Below, one piece after another: positions 12,905 through 23,900 of a stretch of DNA of 64,000 bases. The stretch is from Motacilla alba alba (Eukaryota > Chordata > Aves > Passeriformes > Motacillidae). How positions within the stretch are numbered: position 1 is the stretch's first letter; every line of letters starts with the position of its first letter. Position numbers and translations under genes: made by a program. The notes below the pieces were generated by a model, which saw only the letters and a list, made by a program, of their open reading frames with translations, ran no database searches and was not told where the DNA came from. The stretch is taken from the NCBI RefSeq assembly GCF_015832195.1, contig NC_052017.1, positions 70,185,801-70,249,800 of the forward strand, written 5' to 3'.

Positions 12905-13245
12905 TAAGGTGTTGGCTTCTCCCAGTTGCCTTCTTCTTCTTCTTCATGCCCAGAAATAGCTTCTAGGAGAGCCCACTCCCTAATTTTTCAAGGTACTCAA
13001 GTGAGGTTGACTCATCTGTCATTTCCCAAATCTCTTTTTTTTTCTGTTTTCTGTAGATGGTTGTAATATTTGCCCTTTTCCAGTCAGATGTGACTTCCCC
13101 CAAACTCCACGACCTGTCAAAGATGTTGCAGTGTGCCTCTGCAATGATGCTGGCAAGCCATCCCAGAAGCTTTGGATGCATTCTGCCAAGTCCCATTGAC
13201 TTGTGTATGTCCCACTTGTACAGGCGGTCTCAAACACTCCTGAGC
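12905..13245 (-). mobile_element. CR1 LINE ORF2 fragment (reverse transcriptase), reverse orientation
   Basis: Minus-strand translation gives RT-domain blocks in order: 'IHKSMGLGRMHPKLL', then 'IIAEAHCNIFDRSW', then 'GEVTSDWKRANITTIYRK', the CR1 RT palm region. Downstream the frame decays. In the CR1 protein this block follows almost directly after the block at the end of the plus-oriented fragment to its left, so the pair looks like one element with an internal inversion. Confidence 0.8.
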
Positions 13246-13249
13246 TCCT

Positions 13250-14690
13250 TTGCTCACCTTGGAAACCTTTCCAACAGTTTCCTGTGAAGCTGAAATAGGA
13301 GCAATTTAATGTATGGACATCTGCATATATTGTACAGAAATGTGAGACCACCAATAGAAACATGATGGAACAAACCTGTCAGCTTTGATGCAAGTAAGAA
13401 CTGGTGCAAGGCCCAGGGATCGACCAAGTGGTGAGGCAGGCTAAGAAATGAACCAGAAGAGCTGTGGTAATCCTCAGCCAAAACAAAGAAACCATAAACC
13501 AACTAGCCAGAAGAAGAACAAGAAATAAAAAAGCAGTGTAAAAACACATCCGACTGGACACTCTGGCATCCTCACCTACCGCAACAGGGTTCCTTAATGT
13601 TGTGCGGTCATTGCCTTGTTCAAAAGCCAGAGAGAATTGTAATAAAGCATTTTTTCACAAAGTTCATGCTTACGAATGCTCACATTTTACAACATAACAG
13701 ATATGACAAGTCAGCTGGAGGGCCTGAAGGCAAGACTGGAGCAACACTTGCTGCAGAGAAAGCACAATCATCTTGGAGGCCACAACCAACCTGGATGCCT
13801 GGCAGAAGGAAAAACCAAGCAACCACACTATCAAAGAGAAAACAATGGGAAACAGGGGTATATGTTGGGGTCTGCCAAGGTGCTGCAGACGTGAATTCTT
13901 CAGTCATGGTAGATTATTTTTACAGGGGCACTGCTGCCTAATGTGCATGTAGGTATCTGATAAAATGAGAGTGCTATTAAATAACTGATAAGCACAAAGA
14001 CATCTTTCAGCAGGGTTCTGTTTTATGATAGACACAGGGGTGTAATTGTTCAGATACCATCAACATGATGAAAAGGAGGAAACCTGAATGGACAAGTAGA
14101 AATGGCATTTTAGTGGTACTACTCCCAGCTATGCTGTAAGCCTTGCAGAGCAACTTCCAGTCTCTGTGTGATCATGCAGCAAAGTACACAGATTAACAGC
14201 AATTACTGTCTACACTGATCTTCAATGCCATATTGTGCTCCATCGGAATAAGAAGGGCTGCTCCAGTGTCTCTGTTTTCCCATTTCAATATGCAGAATTA
14301 CTCCTGTCCCGCGGGGTCTGAAAGTGGCTGACTTTCTAGAACACCTAGTATATTCACCAAGGATAATTCATGTGACTCCTCAAACTAAAAGACTTGTAAA
14401 AATGCATTCTGAGCAGGAGAAAACTTAGGAATGAGCTGGAATCAGTGCCTAGTTCTCAGCAGTAAAGCATTACCACAACAAGTCTCTGAGAGCGCTTATC
14501 AGGCTCAGTGCAGGTGCAAAATATGCATTGCAGAATGCACTGTGGAAGGTAAGCACTTCTTGTTAAAACAATTCAAAATACAGAAAATGCTACAAAAGCC
14601 TAACTACGAATGTGATTATGCTCACATTTGGCTCTTTTTTTCTTTTTCTTTAAACAGGCAGAGGCAGAATAATGTATTTCAGAACAGAAT
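13250..14690. other. Intergenic, no gene seen
   Basis: No further CR1 homology can be read after the reverse block, and no exon-like frames with splice sites are apparent. Several short open frames overlap without any domain. Confidence 0.5.
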
Positions 14691-14710
14691 AAGGTATTTC
14701 ATTTTCCCTC

Positions 14711-14716
14711 TTTATT
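14711..14716 (-). terminator. Candidate TNFRSF11A polyadenylation signal
   Basis: TTTATT on the plus strand is AATAAA on the minus strand. It lies about 2.8 kb beyond the TNFRSF11A stop codon, a distance similar to the long 3'UTR of mammalian TNFRSF11A. A weaker ATTAAA lies at 16304-16309. The choice between them is inference without transcript data. Confidence 0.35.
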
Positions 14717-16667
14717 CAAATAAAACCTTCACCTTTTCTCAAATAGATATTTCAGATTTTTATTATCATTAATTATGTGTATTACAGTAGCAGCCAGAAG
14801 CCTCCAAATTAGTGCCCAATGCACAGGTCCCTGTTGTACAAACAGATGCTAAAAATCACTCCCAGCTCCAAGCTGATGACAAATGAAATCATGAGAATAA
14901 AGAAGTCCCTTTGGGATCCCCATCTGAGGAGTCAGGAAGAGACCCAGGGAACATGCAGCATGCTAATGGCTGTGATATTGTTTTTTTGCTTTGGGATAGA
15001 CTCTGGAGGAAGAAAAAGAACTGGGTCTGTTGGTGCATCATGTTTCCCATAGAGGACTCATTTCTTCATGCTTGCTTATGATCCTAGTTTCAATTCTTGC
15101 TCAGTAGGAACCTGAAATTTAACAAGTGAAAAATGTGTCCTCATTGAGGACACACAATAAATTCCCATTATCTCCCTTCAAATCAGGATTTTAAGCCTGC
15201 TCTCTGGTGGCATTTACAAACCAAGGGAAGAAAGAAGCTGCAGAAGGAGAAAAAGACAGACCTGGGTAATTTACCCAGAGATGAGGGGAAGAATTCAGTT
15301 CTGCCTGCCCTGTAAATGGGGCTGGTTGGATGTTTTCCAGCAGGACTGATGTCTTGCAGAATGCTTTCCAGAAAAAAGCAACTGAAAAAATTAAGATGAA
15401 GTGAGAAAATATTTATACCACCTTTCCTGAAGGTGATGGTGGTTCTGCTTCCTTGTCCCTATTGTACCAGTGCCAAGGGGATACAGAACTACTCCAGAAG
15501 AGACTAGAACGAGGCTGTGAATGGTCCAGCAGGAAAGACAAAAGAATCCGACAGACAAGAGAGCCTCAGTTACACACCTTCAGGGAGGCAGAGATAGCTT
15601 GGGCCATCACTGAATGGGACACTCTACCTGCCTGTCTGAGTCTAGGCTAGGGTGATCTAGTTTTTCGAAGGCCACATAGAGGTGGAAGTGAGACTGGCTG
15701 CTCATTTGCCCTTTTTGCCAGTCACCTGAGAGAGTCTTGCACATTTGTACTGAACTTTACATCCCAGATATATAAACAATGCCGAATTATTCTCCTGAGA
15801 GGTGAAGGTGGCTAAGCCCATCCTTTTGTTTTATGCATGAGAAGCTCTTTGTGACACAGTGATCATCTTGTCAGCTTTATAGGTACTCTTTCCCCACAGA
15901 GCAGTACTACTGAAAACAGCAGCTAAGCAGTGAACCCCTCACTTTTAAAACCTTCCCGAGAAGAAGCCCTCCCAACCAGAGACCTTTTCCAACAGGGAAG
16001 CCAAAGCTACATTAGATAAGAGATCCCTTTGCTGTCTGGCAGGAAACAGAACACTTGCCCTCCTGAAGGCTCCAGCTGCAGATAGATGCCTGCAGCACTT
16101 ATACCTGCAGGAGAATGTCAGAAAACTATCCCTTATCAGGAAATCATTAAAAATGTTATTTTTTCTTTTGGGAGTTCCTTGAGACTCTGCTCCCTTCATC
16201 TTTCTCTCCACAGTGGCTGCTGGAGAAGGCTGTAGGATATTGGACATGAACCAAAGCCAGCTGAGTAGCCAAGATTCCCTTCTAAATACAACTACTATTA
16301 TTCTTTAATGCCAAACCTTTGGTCCCATTGCTCATCAGCTGTCACTTCGACAGAGGCTACACTGTGACTTCAGCTCACACAGGCCAAGTTCTGGGAATAG
16401 CTTCATGCTACCTAAGTAAATCTTTGCCTGTTAATGAAAATAGCAAAAGGAATGACAAAATTGTTTGGGCAGATAAAAAAACGAGTGCTTGACCCTGACT
16501 GAATTCTCCACCTTTGGGTAATCCCTCCCTCTCCTGTAACTCCTGGAAATATCCACAGCTGGTTGTCACAGACCCTTTTTCCTTTCTCTCTTTCTGCTAG
16601 CAGCTCTTTGTCTTAAACTATAGTGATGTTATTCCTGCAGCAGTGTACCAGGTATACATCACTCTCA

Positions 16668-16695
16668 TCTCCAGAGGTTTGAACTCCTCTGGAGA
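16668..16695. repeat. Small perfect hairpin in probable 3'UTR
   Basis: Arms of 10 bp (TCTCCAGAGG and its exact reverse complement) are separated by 8 nt. If the TNFRSF11A 3'UTR reaches here, the transcript could form this stem. Confidence 0.7.
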
Positions 16696-17517
16696 GGTGC
16701 AACAAGGCAGAGGTGAACCAGGGTCACTATAAATGCTCTTTGCTCGAGATTGATATGCTTTTAAGGCATATCAGCTGTATTTTGCATGTTATCATACTCT
16801 TGTGGCAGCATTACACACACCTATTTATACCCACAAGTCAATAAGGGGCAGTCCAGGACCTTGGCTCTGGTGCTGATTTGGGACTGGAGTGTCTGCTTCC
16901 TTGGGAAATATGGAAAGGGATGATGCCACATGCCACATCACCACAGGGAGGCAAAGGCCGCAGCTGCACCATGGCTTCCTTCCACCTCCAAGACCCAGCA
17001 AAATGGGTACATTTAGTTGCAAAAAAGAAACCCTGAGGCACAGCTCAGGGCCCCTCATGAGTCCGGTCCTTGGCCACACTGTCCCCTCTCCAGAAGCATC
17101 CTGCCCACCTGGCCAGCAGTGCTCTCCTCCTCACAGAGTCCCAGATTGATGGATCTCAGCTCCCTTTTGCCACTTGCTAGGGAGAGGCGGCAGGGAAGGG
17201 GGGGCAGGCAGGGAGCCCATCTCCCTGTAGGGGAGAGGAGAAAGCCTTGCTGCTGCTTCTGCAACAGGGGCAGTGCACCCGGCTTCACACGTGTGCCCGT
17301 CCCCATCGGCCACCTCCACCCAGAACACCACCACCACCACCGACACGTGCGCCATGAGGGTCCTTCCAGCTGTAAAATTTCCCAGAAGACACCAGGGGCA
17401 GCAACAGTCTCCCAGTCTGTCACGACAGCCGGGATTTTGGCAGCACGGCAGCAGCCCCACACCCTGTTGGGGGCTGTGTGCTGGTGCCCTGGCCCGCAGC
17501 AAGGACACCGTGTCCCC

Positions 17518-17900
17518 TCAGTTCAACACCTTCTCCGAGAAGTGTCCCAGCTTCCCTTCCTCCTGCACGGGCTGGGAGGCTTGTCCACCACAGGACGGGC
17601 CCCATTCCTGGGCCAGGGATCCACCAGGCCACCGTGGCCCCCCGCTCCCCGGGGCCAGACGGGCGCCCTGTAGCTCCGCACACTTCTCCTTGTAGTGCTG
17701 GGCATTGCCGGCGAAAGTCTCGCAGCGGCTGAGGTTCTCCTCCTGCACCGGGCTGCCCACGTTCTCCTCGCTCAGCCCGGAGGAGGCCGTCGTCCCCTCC
17801 TGAGAGTTTTGGCTAAGGTAGACAACAATGATGTCGCCCTTGAAATTCATTACTTGTCCACTTGAAATAAAGGTGGAGTTACTGTTTCCAGTCACATTTC
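17518..17900 (-). CDS. TNFRSF11A: TNFRSF11A coding exon 10 (tail end, stop)
   Basis: The acceptor is TTCCTTAG|GA. It encodes residues 539-665 and a TGA at 17520-17518. [20 protein letters not shown] is identical to human, followed by KGDIIVVY with the IVVY motif known to act in osteoclast lineage commitment. TRAF sites PVQEEN and PVQEEG follow. The last 11 residues after PVQEEG differ from human, which ends sooner. Confidence 0.97.
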
Positions 17901-20900
17901 CTAAGGAAGGACGGGGGAGAAAAGAAGACACACATGATTAATATTTTCCCCTCACAAGGTGGACACTTAGTGCAGTGAACTTAATCTGCTGTGGTGGCTT
18001 TGTTCTTGTTCCATTACTTTTTTCCCCCGTGACATGAGGATGCTCTTATAATCAATGCCTTCCACTGAACCTTTTCATTATTTCCATTTTCATCTCCACA
18101 GCACAAAGTCTGTCATACCCAAGGAGCCTGTCTGGAAGGGTTGGAAACATTTTCCCTCTGAGCTGTGATCCGGGAAGCCAGAGAGAGGGTGACGATCTCA
18201 TGTCCCCTGTGCTGCCTGATGCACAAAGCTGGTCCAATCTGCCTATGGTTTGAGAGGAAATGCTAATTATTTCTGATTATGAGATGCATTTCTTCCTAGA
18301 GTCCCAGAAATCACACTGTTTACCAAAGAGGCAATAAACCCCCAATCAATCCTACCATTTGGGTTAGGTAGCAGGCTTACTGAACAAATACTGAAAGTCT
18401 TAACATCCGATCGCACAGTCACACAGTGTCCAAAAACCACAGAGCTTATAAAATAATGTTATATAGTCCAGATCCTCCATGAAGCTACACTCTAGCAGTC
18501 ATCTATCCTCTGCATAGATTTAGCTGGATATAGACTGATGCCATTGAAGAGACAGAGTCTATATCATAGCAACTTAACACAGTTATGGTTTCAGTCAGCC
18601 TGCCTGAGGTTAGAGATTTTTCAGTGCAAATGCAATCTTTCTGCTATTCAAAGACTGGGCTGCTGACCTAAGTGACAGCAGGACCAGGCTCTGGGAATAA
18701 ATAAACTTTCCTCGGAGCAGAGAGAAAATAACTGAGAACAAACTTCCAACATCAAACTAACAAGCTTGCTGAAGTTTGAAAAGGAAACAAACTGAAGAAA
18801 CCAACAAAATTTTCCTAGCCTGTCAACAGCCTTACTAAGACATGTTTTTCCTGCTGTGCTTCACTTTGTCATTACTTGCAGACTGATCTGACTCTTTTTA
18901 GGTATTTTGTGCTTTCTTCATTACATTCCTCAACATTTGAGACATTCCCATTTTCCTTGCAGATAAACATGGCCTAGCCCAGAGAAATGTTGTTTTTCCA
19001 GTGGCCATGGGTGCTGTTTGCACACCAGCATTGGGCACTGGTCACCAGCTGTGTGGAGTCAGGATCTGTGCCTGCTCAGAGCTGAGTCTGGGTAGCACTC
19101 GAGCGTCTCTCTAATAGGCCCTCCTAAGCAATCTTATTTATTTCATCTAAACCACTGCATTGCTGGCTCTCTGCTTTCTTCCCAAGTGCTGCTGATTAAC
19201 ATGAGATGTCCATAAGGGTTTTCTCTGCGGGAGTTTTTCCCTGCTGATTCTTTCCCCTATGTTTGATTCAGTGTGGCTGTTTGCCATGAATAAAAGTCTT
19301 GGGCATAATGGCAGTACAAAAATAACTGTTTGTCTTTAAACAGATTGCCTATCACTTGCAAAAGGTGCTGTGAATAAAGTTACCAGTGCTCAGCACGAGA
19401 TCAAAAATTTAGAAATATATGTAACAGTGGGAAGGGAAAAAAAGGCAGATTAACACATTTATAATGTTTATCTGAATGTGGCTGGCAAACCTTCTGTGCT
19501 TTCTGAAGACACCATGCTGAAACAAAAGGATATTTAAGGCCTGAAAGCACAGAAGATGGACACAAGAGCTTCCTCCACTGTGCAAGAAAAGTGCTCCCAA
19601 CCAGAAAATTATAAGGGGCACATTCAGAGTGCAGGCATTGTTCTCTGCAGTGTTTCAGCCTTTTGATCTCTTCAGACTATCTGATATTAATAACAAAGAC
19701 AGATTAATTTTTGTGGTAATTGTCCACTCAGAACTGGAACAAGGCAGGCAAATAATTTTCTCTGAGACATTTAATGGCCTCTAGGTGGTGAGAACTGTTT
19801 GTCACTGCCAAACCAGGCTGGTTTGGGATCTGGAAGTGAAAGGCTTTGCAAAACCAGTCCCAATTATGAGTCAGCTAAGTTTTCCTGCACTCGTGTTACG
19901 CTGTAGCCCTGCACAGGATTTGAGGTGGGCCTGAAGTGATCCTTCATGTTCTGACTGCCTCCAGGCTTGTGAGAAGAACTCATGAGCAGCTTTGAAGAAC
20001 TGCTTGAAGGCTTAACTCCATCTCCAGTGGTGAGCCATGGAAGGGGCACCTGTCCAGAAGTCCACTTTGGTCCTCTAGGATTGTTTCACAGGAGGGACAG
20101 AGTTTACCAGTTCTGTTGTCATTTTGAGTGTTAGTGAACCAAGACCAAAACTTCATGGAATTTACCATGGTCTTTTTCTTCCCATTTTCACCCACCTTTT
20201 TTTGTACCATTCTGTTTTAGCATAACTGTGTGCAAAGCCTGGTGGCTCCAGTTTGAAAAGCTTTACAGAAAGTTATTTTACATGCACATTTATTCCATCT
20301 GGCCATTTCACAAGGCCTAGCAAAATGACAGATGCTGATGTACCCACACGTGCAGCCCTGGCATGCCTGGGCTGCTTCAGTGAGGAACCTGTAGCTAAGC
20401 CCTGTCCCGGTCCTCATGCAACCAGGCATTGCCAGGGGAGCATGGCCATTCTGTGTGGGCAGAAAAATTACTCTGCCAAGAAGCCAGGTTACCCACAGAT
20501 CAACTAACCCACACTCTGATACTGCCCACAGCTCTGTTGGTATCTTCCTGTAGTCATACATAAAAACTGGCAAATTAGGAACACAATATCTGTGCTCAGG
20601 TTTCACCAGATGGCACTATAGCGTGTACATATCCAAAGGCACAGACACTATTAAAATCCCAGATAAAGAATTATGCTGCAGATCTAAGATGGCACTTGCT
20701 AGCACAGCGCTTATATCCAAGCTCTCCCATTTGCTCTACTGTTCCTTAATATTTTCTCTTTCTCTTTGAGTCATATTTAGAAAGAAAAGCAGTACCAAAT
20801 ATAACTTGGCTTTCAGTTGTACCTCAAGAGTCCAACAATAACAAAAATTATAATCTGTGTTCTCTTTACTCCTGCTGCATTTTGTACAGACCAGACAGTG

Positions 20901-23900
20901 AAACTGCGTCAAGATTTCAGGAAACTGAAGCAGCAGAAAGTTTCTGCTCTTCAGAATATGAATGCTACACACTTTCAGATTCCCATATGGAATGCATGTT
21001 GAGAGAGGAAGGGCCTTCAAGTGTGTTGTTTTGGGGCTTTGGCAGACTGACAAGAATGTCTCTGTAAGAAATTTTAAGGCACAACATGGTTTAAAGAAGG
21101 GTAACAGCTTACAACTGCTGTGGGTATTACAGTAATGCTTGGATGTCCCACTCAACACTAAGGTCTCATTATGCTTGGCAGTGCACTGATAGAAATAAAA
21201 ATAGACCATCCAACTTTATGAGATTATAATCTAAAATGACTAATAACATACGACAGGCAGATTGCAGACTCTTGTACTGAAAAAAGTCTGAGGAAGGAAG
21301 GTTTCAATCCAGAGAAGACGCGTAACTTCCCTTCTGCTGGTTTTGCTTCAGCGCTTTTCTTCCCTTTCATTTGACAATTTTTCTATATTTACTAAATTAA
21401 TAAATTGGTAGACAATTAGTAAAGTAATCAGTGTTTCAGAGTTGTTTAGGGAAGAAAGCATATGTGTATGGAGAAACAGTGTCTGTATGAAACCATTCCA
21501 TGTGAATGCTTATATCCCAGCAAATAAAAACAAAGAGAAAGAGCCATAAGCAGAAAATTGTAATAATCTCTTAGACCCAGTAACAGCCACCAGCTTACAG
21601 CTCCAGCTGGAGTTTAACTGACCACTGTATAAATCTAACTGGACCTAAATCTAATGGCAAAAATATGTGTGCACACCAGTGAATGAAAAGTATCTGCCTG
21701 AGCATTATGCATCCTTCCTTAACTCAACCTCTAGGTACCTACATTGTGTTCTGCCAACAGAACTGCCTGGTCTCTGCAGTGACAGCCAGAAGGTGGGTTC
21801 TGCATTGCTGGCTAGATCAGGATGGAACAATAGTCCCCTGCTGGGTTTATTCTTCTTGCAGAATTCAAAACAAACCAAACGGCCTTAGAAGTTCAGATAT
21901 TTTTTCAGACTAGCTTCAGGGCAATTAAGTGAAAAAATAATAATTTTCTTCTCCTAAATCAGATCCTCTGAATACTACTCATCTAGCAAAGAGGACAATC
22001 CTATACAACTGTGTATGAGTGAAGCCTAATGGGCTTACCAGATGCTGGAGGGAGGTCTGAAGTGCTGCTGTTCGTCCCTGAAGTGCTTCTGTGTGTCCCT
22101 GAAGTGCTTCTGTTTGTGTTCTGGTACTTCATGTTGGTACTGTCTGAAGGTGCATCTTCCATACCAAGATTGTTTGCTAGAGTGCTCTGACCAGCAGAGA
22201 GAAAATTCAAACCACAGGTGCACTGGGCACAGGAACCAGTTTCTGAGGAGGTGGAGGTGCTGTCAGGCGCAGCACGACAGGGTTTGTAACACTTTTGGGG
22301 AGATTCTCTGTACAAAACGCCACACCTTACACAGATCTTCTCTGAGTCACAGTTTGTTGCAAAATGATCTGTGTCTTTGTTGCCCGTTTCCTTCGGGCAA
22401 CTGTGGGCATGTTGGCAAGATTTCTGTAGAAACTGGTCCGTGGCAATGTGTGCCCCATCTGTGTTGGAGGGAGGGTGAAAGCCTTGAGAGACTGATACAT
22501 CCTCTGTGCTCCCGATACCTGAAAAGTACTGGTTCAAGCTGTCATTCTCCCCTGCCTCCACTGGTTCTGGAAATGATGACACCGTTTTACTGGCAGTCTG
22601 GCTTAGTAAAGATAAATAATCAGTGTTATTGAGATCCTTATCCATGTACTCGTCTTCCGTGGGAACTGGTGGGAATTGGTAATCATCAGTCTCGGTTACC
22701 ACAGAAAACTCTCCTGCCTCACAAGGCTCTGTGCTGGGGCTCTCATTCCTGCAAGGAGAGTGACCAGAGGTGCAGCACGATTTTCCAGGGACAGAAGAGC
22801 CCGAGGGGACCAGGAGACATGTGCCTTCAGCAGTCTGGGGGACAGGAGCATTTGTGATGTTCACAGTAACAAGTGCATCTCTGGGGAGTTCCTGAAAGAA
22901 ATTAAAAGTGTCTTTAACAAATAGATCAACACAGAATTATTTTTTAGACAAAGAAGGAAAAGGCAGATCACAGTCCTTCCTCTGTGTGGAGCTGCTGAGG
23001 TTGAGCAGTGCTGCTATATTTGAGTCTTGATGTGCAATTCTACTCTGCTGTGAAACTGTGACTGGTGATGCCGGGCTCAGCAGGCGTTGAGAACGGAATC
23101 TGGTGGCCTGGGGAGCAATAACACTCAATCTTGTGAGACAACGATTCCTAGCTTCTTCTTCAAGGCTACTCAAGAAGAGTTAATAAACCTAGAAGAGTTG
23201 CTGGATTCTGCTGTTCCTTATGGACCATTATTAAGACCCACAAAACTGCTTATTCGGTTTTCGGAACACTCCCATATGTGTGAAGGCCTTACTGGGGGCT
23301 GAATTTTTATATCAGCAATGACTGAAGAAAGATCCTAGGTTGATTAAGAAGTTCTGAGACAAGGTAGAAGAAAACACAAGCAAGGTTGTATTAACCTGAA
23401 AGGTTAGGACAAAAAAAATGCAAAGGCCCGTGACAGCCTGTTGTCACAGTAACTGACTAAGTAAAGCTACATTTTTGGTAGCAGCTCCAAAAGAAGAGTT
23501 GGGAAACACTTCAGGGGTTTTCTTCAGTTTGTACAAGTTGTGCTTTAAAGATGGGTGTTTGGGAACTGATACCTCTAATTTGTAGCATCTGTTCAGATCT
23601 TCCAGGATAGAAAAGAGAGTGTAAGTGCTGCCAGCCACTAATTGCTGTTGATTCACTCCTCTGTCCCAGAGGACCTGAGCAGCTGCTAAGACAGGAGGCT
23701 GCATGAAGACTTATGAGACAAAAGAGGAACTGCCTGCTCAGAAAGGTGGGTTTTTTTTTTGTATGTTTGGTTTTTCTTTTAAGCAATGAAATTGGAGTCT
23801 TTCAACAGCTAAGCTCATGACAGCTCCTAGAAGGGGTGGTGGGACACTGGGGACACCTCAGTCCACATCCACAGGGTTAAGCAGGCTGTACACATGAACT

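Larger units (their letters stand above)
14697..17517 (-). other. Probable TNFRSF11A 3'UTR
   Basis: This follows the TNFRSF11A stop codon on the minus strand and has no coding homology of its own. It is GC-rich near the stop, with a CAC repeat at about 17326-17343, and grows AT-rich to the left. A perfect 10-bp stem hairpin lies at 16668-16695. The end is set by the candidate AATAAA at 14711, so the boundary is uncertain. Open frames on the opposite strand at 17017-17695 are products of GC-rich composition. Confidence 0.45.

Noticed and set aside
17017..17732. Several plus- and minus-strand open frames, up to 218 codons
   Set aside because: They overlap the GC-rich end of TNFRSF11A exon 10 and its 3'UTR in other frames. 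The HHHHH-like run comes from a CAC repeat.
22042..22632. Plus-strand 196-codon open frame rich in cysteine
   Set aside because: It is the complement of TNFRSF11A exon 9. The minus-strand reading matches RANK motifs and splice phases, so this is a shadow.
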